Below are positions 7,706 through 14,877 of a stretch of 33,509 nucleotides of DNA, in pieces. The DNA comes from Streptomyces griseomycini (lineage in GTDB: Bacteria > Actinomycetota > Actinomycetes > Streptomycetales > Streptomycetaceae). The notes under the pieces are model-generated. The model was not told where the DNA came from, searched no databases, and saw only the letters and a list, made by a program, of their open reading frames with translations. The stretch spans positions 1 to 33,509 of the forward strand of contig NZ_JACHJI010000032.1 in NCBI RefSeq assembly GCF_014203535.1. The letters run 5' to 3'. A program made the position numbers and the translations under genes. Numbering within the stretch: position 1 is the first letter of the stretch; each line of letters begins with the position of its first letter.

Positions 7706-9997
7706 ATGTCCGGTGACAGTGCCGCTTCGGCGCCCGGCCGGTCCGGGGGCCGTCCGGAGCGGCCTGTCGGCCGGAAGAAGGCGGGCACCCGCTGGGGGCG
7801 CCTGCTGGAGGACGGGCTGCTGCAGGGCGGAGTCCACGGCAGCCCGGTGATCCGCCTGTTCGTGCGCTGGGTGCGCCGGCCGCTGCTGCCCGTCATGCGG
7901 CTGTGGCGGCGCAACATCCAGCTCAAGGTCGTCGTCACGACGCTGCTGATGTCGCTGGGCGTGGTCCTGCTGCTGGGCTTCGTCGTCATCGGGCAGGTGC
8001 GCAACGGCCTGCTGGACGCCAAGGTGAAGGCCTCCCAGAGCCAGGCCACCGGCGGGTTCGCCGTGGCCAGGCAGAAGGCCGACGAGGCGGTGAGCGTCAC
8101 CGGCGACGACGGCACCACCGTGGACCCGGAGGGTTCGACGAGCGTCATCCAGTGGATGAGCGACCTCGTCGAGTCGCTCTCCAGCGGCGGCCAGGGCGCC
8201 TTCGACGTGGTGACCCTGCCCGCGGGCGACGACAGCGGCGGCGGGCGCGGCCCGCGCGCCTCCGGGCAGGTCATCGCGACGGCCAGCGTGCCCGAGGCCC
8301 TGCGGGAGCGGATCGACACCAGCCCGGCGGCGGCCCAGAGCTACACCCGCATCATCTACGACAACGGTGCGGACTCCCAGCCCGGACTGGTCATCGGCAA
8401 GCAGGTCAACGACCCCAACGGCGACCCGTACCAGCTGTACTACCTCTTCCCGCTCACGCAGGAGGAGAAGTCGCTGAGCCTGGTCAAGGGCACGCTGGCG
8501 ACGGCGGGGCTGTTCGTCGTCGTCCTGCTCGGGGCGATCGCCTGGCTCGTGGTGCGGCAGGTCGTCACACCGGTGCGGATGGCTGCCGGGATCGCCGAGC
8601 GGCTGTCCGCCGGGCGGCTCCAGGAACGCATGAAGGTCACCGGCGAGGACGACATCGCGCGGCTCGGCGAGGCCTTCAACAAGATGGCCCAGAACCTGCA
8701 GCTGAAGATCAACCAGCTGGAGGACCTGTCGCGGATGCAGCGCCGGTTCGTGTCGGACGTGTCGCACGAGCTGCGGACGCCGCTGACGACGGTGCGGATG
8801 GCCGCGGACGTCATCCACGAGGCGCGCGAGGACTTCGACCCGGTGACCGCGCGGTCGGCCGAGCTGCTCGCCGACCAGCTGGACCGGTTCGAGTCGCTGC
8901 TCGCGGACCTGCTGGAGATCAGCCGCTTCGACGCGGGTGCGGCGGCGCTGGAGGCGGAGGCGATAGACCTGCGCGAGGTCGTACGGCGCGTGGTCAGCGG
9001 GGCGGAGCCGCTCGCCGAGCGCAAGGGCACGGAGATAAAGGTCGTCGGCGACCAGCAGCCCGTCGTCGCCGAGGCCGACGCGCGGCGCGTGGAGCGCGTG
9101 CTGCGCAACCTCGTCGTCAACGCCGTGGAGCACGGCGAGGGCAAGGACGTCGTCGTCAAGCTCGCCGCGGCGGGCGGAGCGGTCGCGGTCGCGGTGCGCG
9201 ACTACGGCGTGGGGCTCAAGCCGGGCGAGGCCACCCGGGTCTTCAGCCGCTTCTGGCGGGCCGACCCGGCACGCGCGCGCACCACCGGCGGTACGGGGCT
9301 GGGGCTGTCCATCGCCCTGGAGGACGCGCGGCTGCACGGCGGCTGGCTCCAGGCGTGGGGCGAGCCGGGCGGCGGTTCGCAGTTCCGGCTGACGCTGCCG
9401 AGGACGGCGGACGAGCCGCTGAGGGGGTCCCCGATACCCCTGGAGCCCAAGGACTCGCGGCGCAACCGCGGATCGGACGACGCCGGCCCGCCGCGCGGCG
9501 GCGGGGACGGCGGGAAGCGTGCCACGGTGCCGGCCCAGCCGGCGGGCGCCGACGGTGCGGCGCGGGCCGTCGGGGACCCGTTCGCCCCGAGGCCGGCGAC
9601 CGGGGCGCCCACGGCCGATCCCACGGCGCTGCCCGGCAACGGCGCGCGCGTGGTGGCCCGGACCGCCCCGCAGGCGCGACGGCAGGGCGAGGAGACGACG
9701 GAGGCACCCGGGGGGCAGCCCGGGGACCTGCGGGTGACACCGCCGGACGGCGCACAGCCCGCCGGGCGGTCGGAGACCGGTCGCGGTGGTCCCGCGCGGC
9801 AGCCGGAGGACGGTCACGGCGGGACCGCGGAACGATCGGACGGTGACCGCGACGGGGCCGCTGGTGCCGTCGGGGCCGGGGAGCCGGAACGGGGTCCCGG
9901 GACCGGCAACGGCGCCGGAGGACCCGGTGGCGGTCCCGATGGCCGGAGAGCGGCGCGTGGCGCGCACAGGGATGGGGAGGCTTCGCGTGGGCGGTGA
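7706..9997 (+). CDS. mtrB: Sensor histidine kinase MtrB
   Basis: The start is ATG 7706, one base after the mtrA TGA, giving 763 residues. The order is a basic N terminus, TM1 at about 71-96, an extracytoplasmic sensor domain of about 155 residues, TM2 at about 253-274, HAMP, a dimerisation/phosphoacceptor helix with RFVSDVSHELRTPL (His344), the N box RVLRNLVVNAVEH, the D box YGVGL and the G box GGTGLGLSIALED. It phosphorylates MtrA. After the ATPase domain (ends about residue 570) comes a roughly 190-residue tail rich in Gly, Arg, Pro and Ala with no recognisable domain, probably disordered. S. coelicolor MtrB is, to my memory, near 690 residues, so this tail is long. Its 3' end overlaps the lpqB start by 11 bases. 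Confidence 0.97.
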   Translation: MSGDSAASAPGRSGGRPERPVGRKKAGTRWGRLLEDGLLQGGVHGSPVIRLFVRWVRRPLLPVMRLWRRNIQLKVVVTTLLMSLGVVLLLGFVVIGQVRNGLLDAKVKASQSQATGGFAVARQKADEAVSVTGDDGTTVDPEGSTSVIQWMSDLVESLSSGGQGAFDVVTLPAGDDSGGGRGPRASGQVIATASVPEALRERIDTSPAAAQSYTRIIYDNGADSQPGLVIGKQVNDPNGDPYQLYYLFPLTQEEKSLSLVKGTLATAGLFVVVLLGAIAWLVVRQVVTPVRMAAGIAERLSAGRLQERMKVTGEDDIARLGEAFNKMAQNLQLKINQLEDLSRMQRRFVSDVSHELRTPLTTVRMAADVIHEAREDFDPVTARSAELLADQLDRFESLLADLLEISRFDAGAAALEAEAIDLREVVRRVVSGAEPLAERKGTEIKVVGDQQPVVAEADARRVERVLRNLVVNAVEHGEGKDVVVKLAAAGGAVAVAVRDYGVGLKPGEATRVFSRFWRADPARARTTGGTGLGLSIALEDARLHGGWLQAWGEPGGGSQFRLTLPRTADEPLRGSPIPLEPKDSRRNRGSDDAGPPRGGGDGGKRATVPAQPAGADGAARAVGDPFAPRPATGAPTADPTALPGNGARVVARTAPQARRQGEETTEAPGGQPGDLRVTPPDGAQPAGRSETGRGGPARQPEDGHGGTAERSDGDRDGAAGAVGAGEPERGPGTGNGAGGPGGGPDGRRAARGAHRDGEASRGR

Positions 9998-11828
9998 GCG
10001 CTTCGGGCGCGGCCGGAGGACACCGGTGCGGGCGGTGGCGTACGCCGCCGGCGGGGCCGTCCTGCTGGCCGGGTGCGCCTCGATGCCCGACAGCGGGGAC
10101 CTGCGGGACGTCGAGTCCACGCCCCGGCAGGACACGCAGGTGCGGGTGTTCGCCATGCCGCCGAGTGAGGACGCCACGCCCCCGCAGATCGTGCAGGGCT
10201 TCCTGGAGGCGCTGACCAGCGACGACCCCGACTACAAGACCGCGCGCCAGTACCTGACCCCGAAGGCGGCGAAGACCTGGCGGCCGGAGCTGTCCACCAC
10301 GGTGCTGTCGGACGGGCCGGACGCCTACGCCGACGACCCCTCGGACCCGGAGGACGCCGGCTCCCTCACCTACACGCTGACCGGCACCAAGGTCGCCACG
10401 GTGGACGCCCAGCAGGCGTACGCGCCCGCGGCCGGCCCCTACAGCAAGCGCGTGCACCTCACGAAGGACGCGAAGAACGGTCAGTGGCGCATCGACGCGG
10501 TGCCGCAGGGCGTCGTCATGGGCAAGTCGGACTTCCAGCGCAACTACATGTCCGTCAACAAGTACTACTTCGCCTCGGACACCGAGGGGGCCGAGGCGGG
10601 CGCACTGCCGTCGGCGGTCGCCGACCCCGTCTACGTGCGCAGCCATGTGGACCCCACCACCCAGATGGTGCGCTCCCTCCTCGGCGGACCCACGACCTGG
10701 CTGGATCCCGTCGTCCGGTCGAGCTTCCCCGCGGGGACGGCCCTGCGGAAGGGCACCGGCTCGCTGGCGGCGGACGACCGGGGCAGGCTGACCGTGCCGC
10801 TGAACGACGAGGCGGCCGGGGTCGGCACCGACCGGTGCGAGGAGATGGCGGCCCAGCTGCTCTTCACGCTGCGCAACCTCAGCCCGGTGGTGGAGGAGGT
10901 CGAGCTGCGGGCCGGCGGCGAGCAGCTGTGCTCGCTCGCCCAGGACAGCGCCGAGAACGTGGCCACCCGGGGAGCGCAGCACCGGCCCGACCACCTGTAC
11001 TTCGTCGACGACGAGCGCCGGCTGGTGCGGATCGCCGCGGGCAGCGGCGACGACCAGCCGGAGCCGGCGCCGGGGGCGCTGGGCGAGGGCGGCAAGGCGC
11101 TGCGCTCGGTGGCGGTCGCGCGGGACGAGCGCACGGCGGCCGGGGTCGGCATCGACGGCACGTCGCTGTACGTGACCGCGCTGGTGACGGGAGGTTCGCT
11201 CGGCGAACCCGTGCTGCGCAGCCGGGGCAGGACCGAGAAGGACCGGCTGACCGCGCCGAGCTGGGACGCGCAGGGCGGACTGTGGGTGGCCGACCAGGAC
11301 CCCGAGAACCCGCGTCTGTACCTGTTGGAGGAGGGCGCGAAGGAGCCGCTGCCGGTGCGGACACCGGGCCTGGACGGACGGGTGCAGGAGGTCCGGGTGG
11401 CCGCCGACGGGGTGCGGATCGCGCTCGTCGTGGAGAAGGGCGACCGGCGGTCCCTGCTGATCGGGCGGATCGAGCGGAGCGGACCGGACGGCGCGACGGA
11501 CGGGCGGACGGCGGTCACCGTGCGGGAACTGCGCTCCGCGACGCCCGAGCTGGAGCAGGTCACCGCCATGTCCTGGGCCGGGGACAGCCGGCTCGTGGTG
11601 GTCGGACGCGAGCAGGGGGGCGTGGAGCAGATGAAGTACGTCGAGGTCGACGGCTCCACGCCGGACGTGCCGCCGCCCGCCGCCCTGACCGGCGTCAAGG
11701 ACGTCACCGCCTCGGCGGACGAACAGATGCCGCTGGTGGCGTACTCCGTGGACGGGATCGTCCGGCTGCCCTCGGGGGCGCAGTGGCAGAAGGTGACGAA
11801 GGGGACGGCACCCGTCTACCCGGGGTGA
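9987..11828 (+). CDS. lpqB: Lipoprotein LpqB, MtrB-associated
   Basis: The chosen start, GTG 9987, gives 613 residues and has GGGGAGG six bases upstream. An in-frame ATG at 9972 would add five residues. A signal peptide (RRTPVRAVAYAAGGAVLLAGC) ends in a lipobox LAGC with the lipidated Cys at about residue 30, so the protein is anchored on the outer face of the membrane. The middle carries a GerMN-type domain (around VRSLLGGPTTWLDPVVRSSFPAGT, about residues 225-310) and the C-terminal half has the beta-propeller-like repeats of LpqB (GLWVADQD, MSWAGDSRLVVVG, PLVAYSVDGIVRLP). In mycobacteria LpqB interacts with the MtrB sensor domain and affects MtrA phosphorylation. The 11-base overlap with mtrB indicates coupling. 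A 16-bp tandem duplication spans the stop codon. Confidence 0.95.
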   Translation: MGGERFGRGRRTPVRAVAYAAGGAVLLAGCASMPDSGDLRDVESTPRQDTQVRVFAMPPSEDATPPQIVQGFLEALTSDDPDYKTARQYLTPKAAKTWRPELSTTVLSDGPDAYADDPSDPEDAGSLTYTLTGTKVATVDAQQAYAPAAGPYSKRVHLTKDAKNGQWRIDAVPQGVVMGKSDFQRNYMSVNKYYFASDTEGAEAGALPSAVADPVYVRSHVDPTTQMVRSLLGGPTTWLDPVVRSSFPAGTALRKGTGSLAADDRGRLTVPLNDEAAGVGTDRCEEMAAQLLFTLRNLSPVVEEVELRAGGEQLCSLAQDSAENVATRGAQHRPDHLYFVDDERRLVRIAAGSGDDQPEPAPGALGEGGKALRSVAVARDERTAAGVGIDGTSLYVTALVTGGSLGEPVLRSRGRTEKDRLTAPSWDAQGGLWVADQDPENPRLYLLEEGAKEPLPVRTPGLDGRVQEVRVAADGVRIALVVEKGDRRSLLIGRIERSGPDGATDGRTAVTVRELRSATPELEQVTAMSWAGDSRLVVVGREQGGVEQMKYVEVDGSTPDVPPPAALTGVKDVTASADEQMPLVAYSVDGIVRLPSGAQWQKVTKGTAPVYPG

Positions 11829-11852
11829 GCGGTCCACGGGGTGAGCGGTCCC
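11821..11852 (+). repeat. 16-bp tandem duplication across the lpqB stop
   Basis: CGGGGTGAGCGGTCCA (11821-11836) is followed directly by CGGGGTGAGCGGTCCC (11837-11852), differing only at the last base. The lpqB TGA (11826-11828) lies in the first copy. This looks like a recent replication-slippage duplication that does not change the protein. Confidence 0.85.
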
Positions 11853-11883
11853 GGTGCGTCGCGGACGGCCCCGTCGCGCCGAG

Positions 11884-11892
11884 TTGTCCACA
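11884..11892 (+). promoter_or_regulatory. Perfect Streptomyces-type DnaA box upstream of comF
   Basis: TTGTCCACA is an exact match to the Streptomyces DnaA-box consensus. It lies in the 103-base lpqB-comF gap, 40 bases before the comF ATG. A single box is not an origin but could be a DnaA regulatory or titration site. The TTGTCC part could alternatively act as a -35 element for comF. Confidence 0.55.
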
Positions 11893-11931
11893 GGGGTGGC
11901 AGGACGGGGAGGGCGTGGGCACAGTGGGGCC

Positions 11932-12903
11932 ATGCGGGGATGGTGGCAGGACCTCACCGACCTGGTGCTCCCGGCCGAGTGCGGTGGATGCGGCAGGCCT
12001 CGTACGGTGCTCTGCGCGCGGTGCCGTACGGCGTTGAGCGGGGCCGCGCCGCGCCGGGTCCGGCCGGTCCCGGAACCGGCCGGGCTGCCGCCGGTGCACG
12101 CGGCGGCCCGGTACGCGGACGAGGTGCGCGCCACGGTGCTGGCGCACAAGGAGCGGGGTGTCCTGGCCCTCGCCGGACCACTGGGCGAGGCCCTGGCGGG
12201 AGCGGTGGGGGCGGGGCTGCGCACGGCACGGGGGCGCACCGCGGGGGCGCAGGGAGCGGCGGTGGCGGACCGGCTGCCGCACGGACGCGGCGCCGGAGGA
12301 CCGTACCGCGTTCCGGGCACGGTGCTGCTCGTCCCTGTGCCGTCCGCGCGGCGGGCCGTGCGGGCGCGGGGGCACGACCCCGCCCTGCGGATCGCGTTCG
12401 CGGCGGCGGGTGCGTTGCGGCGGGGAGGGGTACCCGTCCGGGTGCTTCCCGCACTGCGGCAGCGGCGGCACGTGGCCGACCAGTCGGGGCTGGACTCCCG
12501 GCAGCGGCTGGCCAATCTCGCCGGTGCGCTGGTGGTGGCCCCCGGCTGTGGCCGGCTGCTCTCCGGCGGCCCGGTCGTGCTCGTCGACGACCTGATGACG
12601 ACCGGTGCGTCGCTGGCGGAGGCCGCACGCGCGGTGCGGGCGGAGTCGCAGGCTCCGGGACCGCGTGCGGAACCGGACGCGGGGGCTGTTTCGAGTATTT
12701 CGGGTGCCGCTTTCGTGTACAGGGGTGAGACAGGGGAAAGCAGAGGGGAACAGCGGAACGGACCGGTCCGACGGAGGGCGGACCGGTGGTCCGGCCGGCC
12801 GCCGGGGACGGAGGACGCGGACGGTGCCGGCGGGATCGTCGACGTGGTGGGCGCGGCCGTCGTCGCGGCACCACCGGACGCTTTCGAAATAAACCGGAAC
12901 TGA
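11932..12903 (+). CDS. comF: ComF family phosphoribosyltransferase-like protein, with internal insertion
   Basis: From ATG 11932 the product is 323 residues. It opens with MRGWWQDLTDLVLP and a zinc-ribbon-type Cys set (C17, C20, C28, C31), followed by a phosphoribosyltransferase fold with LVPVPSARRAVRARGHDPA, RQRRHVADQSGLDSRQRLAN and the PRPP-binding loop VVLVDDLMTTGASL (about 215-228). ComF proteins participate in DNA uptake in naturally competent bacteria; in Streptomyces, the role is unknown. After the PRPP motif a roughly 65-residue Gly/Arg-rich segment (about 240-304) with less GC-biased codons interrupts the domain before the tail VVGAAVVAAPPDAFEINRN, which I recall as the normal ComF C terminus in Streptomyces. 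The insertion is in frame, so the gene may still work. Typical length is 220-260. Confidence 0.88.
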   Translation: MRGWWQDLTDLVLPAECGGCGRPRTVLCARCRTALSGAAPRRVRPVPEPAGLPPVHAAARYADEVRATVLAHKERGVLALAGPLGEALAGAVGAGLRTARGRTAGAQGAAVADRLPHGRGAGGPYRVPGTVLLVPVPSARRAVRARGHDPALRIAFAAAGALRRGGVPVRVLPALRQRRHVADQSGLDSRQRLANLAGALVVAPGCGRLLSGGPVVLVDDLMTTGASLAEAARAVRAESQAPGPRAEPDAGAVSSISGAAFVYRGETGESRGEQRNGPVRRRADRWSGRPPGTEDADGAGGIVDVVGAAVVAAPPDAFEINRN

Positions 12904-12972
12904 CAGAGATCTTGCTTCGTTGCAGGGAATGAGAGGGCAATTCACCTGAATGGAGGTACGGCGCGATAGAGG

Positions 12973-13002
12973 GTGACGACATCCGTCCGGGCGAGATATG
13001 TT
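12973..13002 (+). promoter_or_regulatory. Candidate hpf promoter
   Basis: GTGACG (12973-12978) and TATGTT (12997-13002) are separated by 18 bases, the arrangement of an HrdB-type promoter. It would give an hpf leader of about 200 bases. The -35 match is only partial, and the call rests on sequence appearance. Confidence 0.3.
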
Positions 13003-13053
13003 CGGTTGTGAGGGAAAGCCGCAGGCCACACCCCTCGAATCCGATTGCCGTGC

Positions 13054-13078
13054 TGCGGGTTTTTCGCAATCACCCGCA
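13054..13078 (+). promoter_or_regulatory. Inverted repeat in the hpf leader
   Basis: TGCGGGT (13054-13060) and ACCCGCA (13072-13078) form a 7-bp stem around an 11-base AT-rich loop. It sits 136 bases before the hpf start codon, and could be an operator or an RNA hairpin of the leader. Confidence 0.35.
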
Positions 13079-13213
13079 CCGGTGGACTGGAGATCCCGCC
13101 CATGGGGGAGGAGGTGGACGTCACCGAGTCCGAGGTTCCGGGCACCACCGGAGCCTGGTGCAAAAGGGAGATGCTCCGCACCGAAGCGGGGCGATCCGGG
13201 AACGGAGTTCTGC

Positions 13214-13906
13214 GTGGACATCGTCGTCAAGGGCCGCAAGACCGAAGTGCCCGAGCGGTTCCGGAAGCACGTGGCCGAGAAGCTGAAGCTGGAGAAGATC
13301 CAGAAGCTCGATGCCAAGGTGATCAGCCTCGACGTCGAGGTGTCCAAGGAGCCCAACCCCCGACAGGCCGACCGCTGTGACCGAGTGGAGATCACGCTCC
13401 GCTCCCGCGGTCCGGTGATCCGGGCGGAGGCAGCGGCGAGCGATCCGTACGCGGCGCTCGATCTGGCAGCGGAAAAGCTGGACGCGCGGCTGCGCAAGCA
13501 GCACGACAAGCGTTTCTCGCGGCGTGGCGCCCGCAGGATCTCGGCCTCGGAGGTCCCCAACCACGTCCCCGGGGCGGCGACGCTCAACGGGATCGGCGCG
13601 AGCTCCCACGAGGAGGAGCAGGAAGCCGTCCCCACCAAGAAGATCGGCTCCCTGGAAGTGCAGGGTGAGGGCCCCATCGTGGTCCGCGAGAAGACCCACG
13701 TGGCCGCGCCCATGACCCTCGACCAGGCCCTCTACGAAATGGAGCTGGTCGGGCACGACTTCTACCTGTTCGTCGACTCCGAGACCAAGGAACCCAGCGT
13801 CGTCTACCGGCGGCACGCCTACGACTACGGCGTGATCCACCTCAGCACCGACACGATGGTCACCGAGACGCATTCCCCCGAGGCGGGCGGAACACTCGGC
13901 GGCTGA
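13214..13906 (+). CDS. hpf: Long-form ribosome hibernation promoting factor
   Basis: The 230-residue protein starts at GTG 13214 with the canonical VDIVVKGRKTEVPERFR N terminus and has CGGAG six bases upstream. Residues 1 to about 105 form the S30AE domain that binds the 30S decoding region (basic helix AEKLDARLRKQHDKRF). A variable linker follows, and the C-terminal domain (about 165-220; MTLDQALYEMELVGHDFYLF, YRRHAYDYGVIHL) mediates dimerisation of 70S ribosomes into 100S particles. It protects idle ribosomes in stationary phase or stress. The gene stands alone, with its own 310-base upstream region and a hairpin just after its stop. In-frame sequence reaching back to 12998 is not likely to be translated. 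Confidence 0.96.
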   Translation: MDIVVKGRKTEVPERFRKHVAEKLKLEKIQKLDAKVISLDVEVSKEPNPRQADRCDRVEITLRSRGPVIRAEAAASDPYAALDLAAEKLDARLRKQHDKRFSRRGARRISASEVPNHVPGAATLNGIGASSHEEEQEAVPTKKIGSLEVQGEGPIVVREKTHVAAPMTLDQALYEMELVGHDFYLFVDSETKEPSVVYRRHAYDYGVIHLSTDTMVTETHSPEAGGTLGG

Positions 13907-13930
13907 GCCCCTGCCGGGCGACAGCCGAGC

Positions 13931-13967
13931 GGTGCCCCTGGTGCGCGTGTGCGCCCCCAGGGGCACC
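13931..13967 (+). terminator. Terminator after hpf
   Basis: GGTGCCCCTGG (13931-13941) pairs perfectly with CCAGGGGCACC (13957-13967). The intervening 15 bases can form a small inner GCGC stem. The hairpin lies 25 bases after the hpf stop and has no U-tract, as is common in Streptomyces. Confidence 0.75.
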
Positions 13968-14112
13968 GGTGTGCGACCCCTTCGCACCGCACGCTGTCGC
14001 TCCGGCGGCATCCGGGCATGGAATCATGACTGCAACGGCTCAACCGGTGGGTCGTTGCCTTGGGTTGGCGATGGCTCCGGACCACAGGCCACAGCCTTCA
14101 GGGGGAGGAACG

Positions 14113-14859
14113 ATGGCGGACAGCTTCGGACCGATGCGTGACGAGGACGTCGGTGACGGCGTCGTCGGCATGGGCCCGGAGGCGGGCTCTCCACGCAAGG
14201 AGCCGATCAGGGTCCTCGTGGTGGACGACCACGCGCTGTTCCGCCGCGGGCTGGAGATCGTGCTCGCCGCCGAGGAGGACATCCAGGTCGTCGGGGAGGC
14301 GGGGGACGGCGCCGAGGCCGTGGAGAAGGCCGCCGACCTGCTGCCCGACATCATCCTGATGGATGTACGGATGCCCAAACGGGGCGGGATCGAGGCGTGC
14401 ACCTCCATCAAGGAAGTGGCCCCCAGCGCGAAGATCATCATGCTGACGATCAGCGACGAGGAAGCCGACCTCTACGACGCCATCAAGGCGGGCGCGACCG
14501 GCTACCTCCTCAAGGAGATCTCCACGGACGAGGTGGCCACCGCGATCCGCGCGGTGGCCGACGGGCAGTCGCAGATCAGCCCCTCCATGGCGTCGAAGCT
14601 GCTCACCGAGTTCAAGTCGATGATCCAGCGGACCGACGAGCGCCGGCTCGTGCCCGCGCCCCGGCTGACGGACCGTGAACTCGAAGTCCTCAAGCTCGTG
14701 GCCACGGGGATGAACAACCGCGACATCGCCAAGGAGCTGTTCATCTCCGAGAACACCGTGAAGAACCACGTGCGCAACATCCTGGAGAAGCTCCAGCTGC
14801 ACTCCAGGATGGAGGCCGTGGTCTACGCGATGCGGGAGAAGATCCTCGAGATCCGGTGA
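14113..14859 (+). CDS. Orphan NarL/LuxR-family response regulator
   Basis: ATG 14113 has GGGGGAGGAA directly upstream, giving 248 residues. After a 30-residue acidic extension, the receiver domain shows VVDDHALFRRGLEIVL (acidic pair D38-D39), phosphoacceptor Asp84 in IILMDVRMP, MLTISD and a Lys in YLLKEIS. The LuxR-type helix-turn-helix at about 183-240 has LTDRELEVLKLVATGMNNRDIAKELFIS. All phosphorylation residues are present. No histidine kinase is adjacent, so it is an orphan, as I recall is the case for its counterpart in other Streptomyces. Its location between hpf and a convergent wHTH gene gives little clue to its regulon. A 16-bp hairpin follows the stop. In-frame codons upstream to 13969 lack a ribosome-binding site and were excluded. 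Confidence 0.95.
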   Translation: MADSFGPMRDEDVGDGVVGMGPEAGSPRKEPIRVLVVDDHALFRRGLEIVLAAEEDIQVVGEAGDGAEAVEKAADLLPDIILMDVRMPKRGGIEACTSIKEVAPSAKIIMLTISDEEADLYDAIKAGATGYLLKEISTDEVATAIRAVADGQSQISPSMASKLLTEFKSMIQRTDERRLVPAPRLTDRELEVLKLVATGMNNRDIAKELFISENTVKNHVRNILEKLQLHSRMEAVVYAMREKILEIR

Positions 14860-14861
14860 GC

Positions 14862-14877
14862 GGCCCGGCGCCGGGCC
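14862..14877. terminator. Shared hairpin between convergent genes
   Basis: GGCCCGGC and GCCGGGCC form a perfect 16-bp palindrome filling the 18-base space between the response-regulator stop and the opposing wHTH gene's stop. A loop must form from its central bases. It probably ends both transcripts. Confidence 0.6.

Larger units (their letters stand above)
12904..13213. other. Intergenic region comF-hpf: promoter and leader of hpf
   Basis: This 310-base stretch has no credible gene. It is clearly less GC-rich than the flanks, particularly 12904-13080. It contains a candidate promoter (12973-13002), an inverted repeat (13054-13078) and a long purine-rich leader before the hpf start. No terminator for comF is evident. 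Confidence 0.7.

Noticed and set aside
11884..11892. A replication origin at the DnaA box
   Set aside because: A Streptomyces oriC has many clustered boxes between dnaA and dnaN; here there is one box and no such neighbours, so only a regulatory or titration role is possible.
12925..12930. GGGAAT in the hpf upstream region as a SigR -35
   Set aside because: At the required distance of 18-19 bases there is AATGGA, not the GTT of a SigR -10 element.
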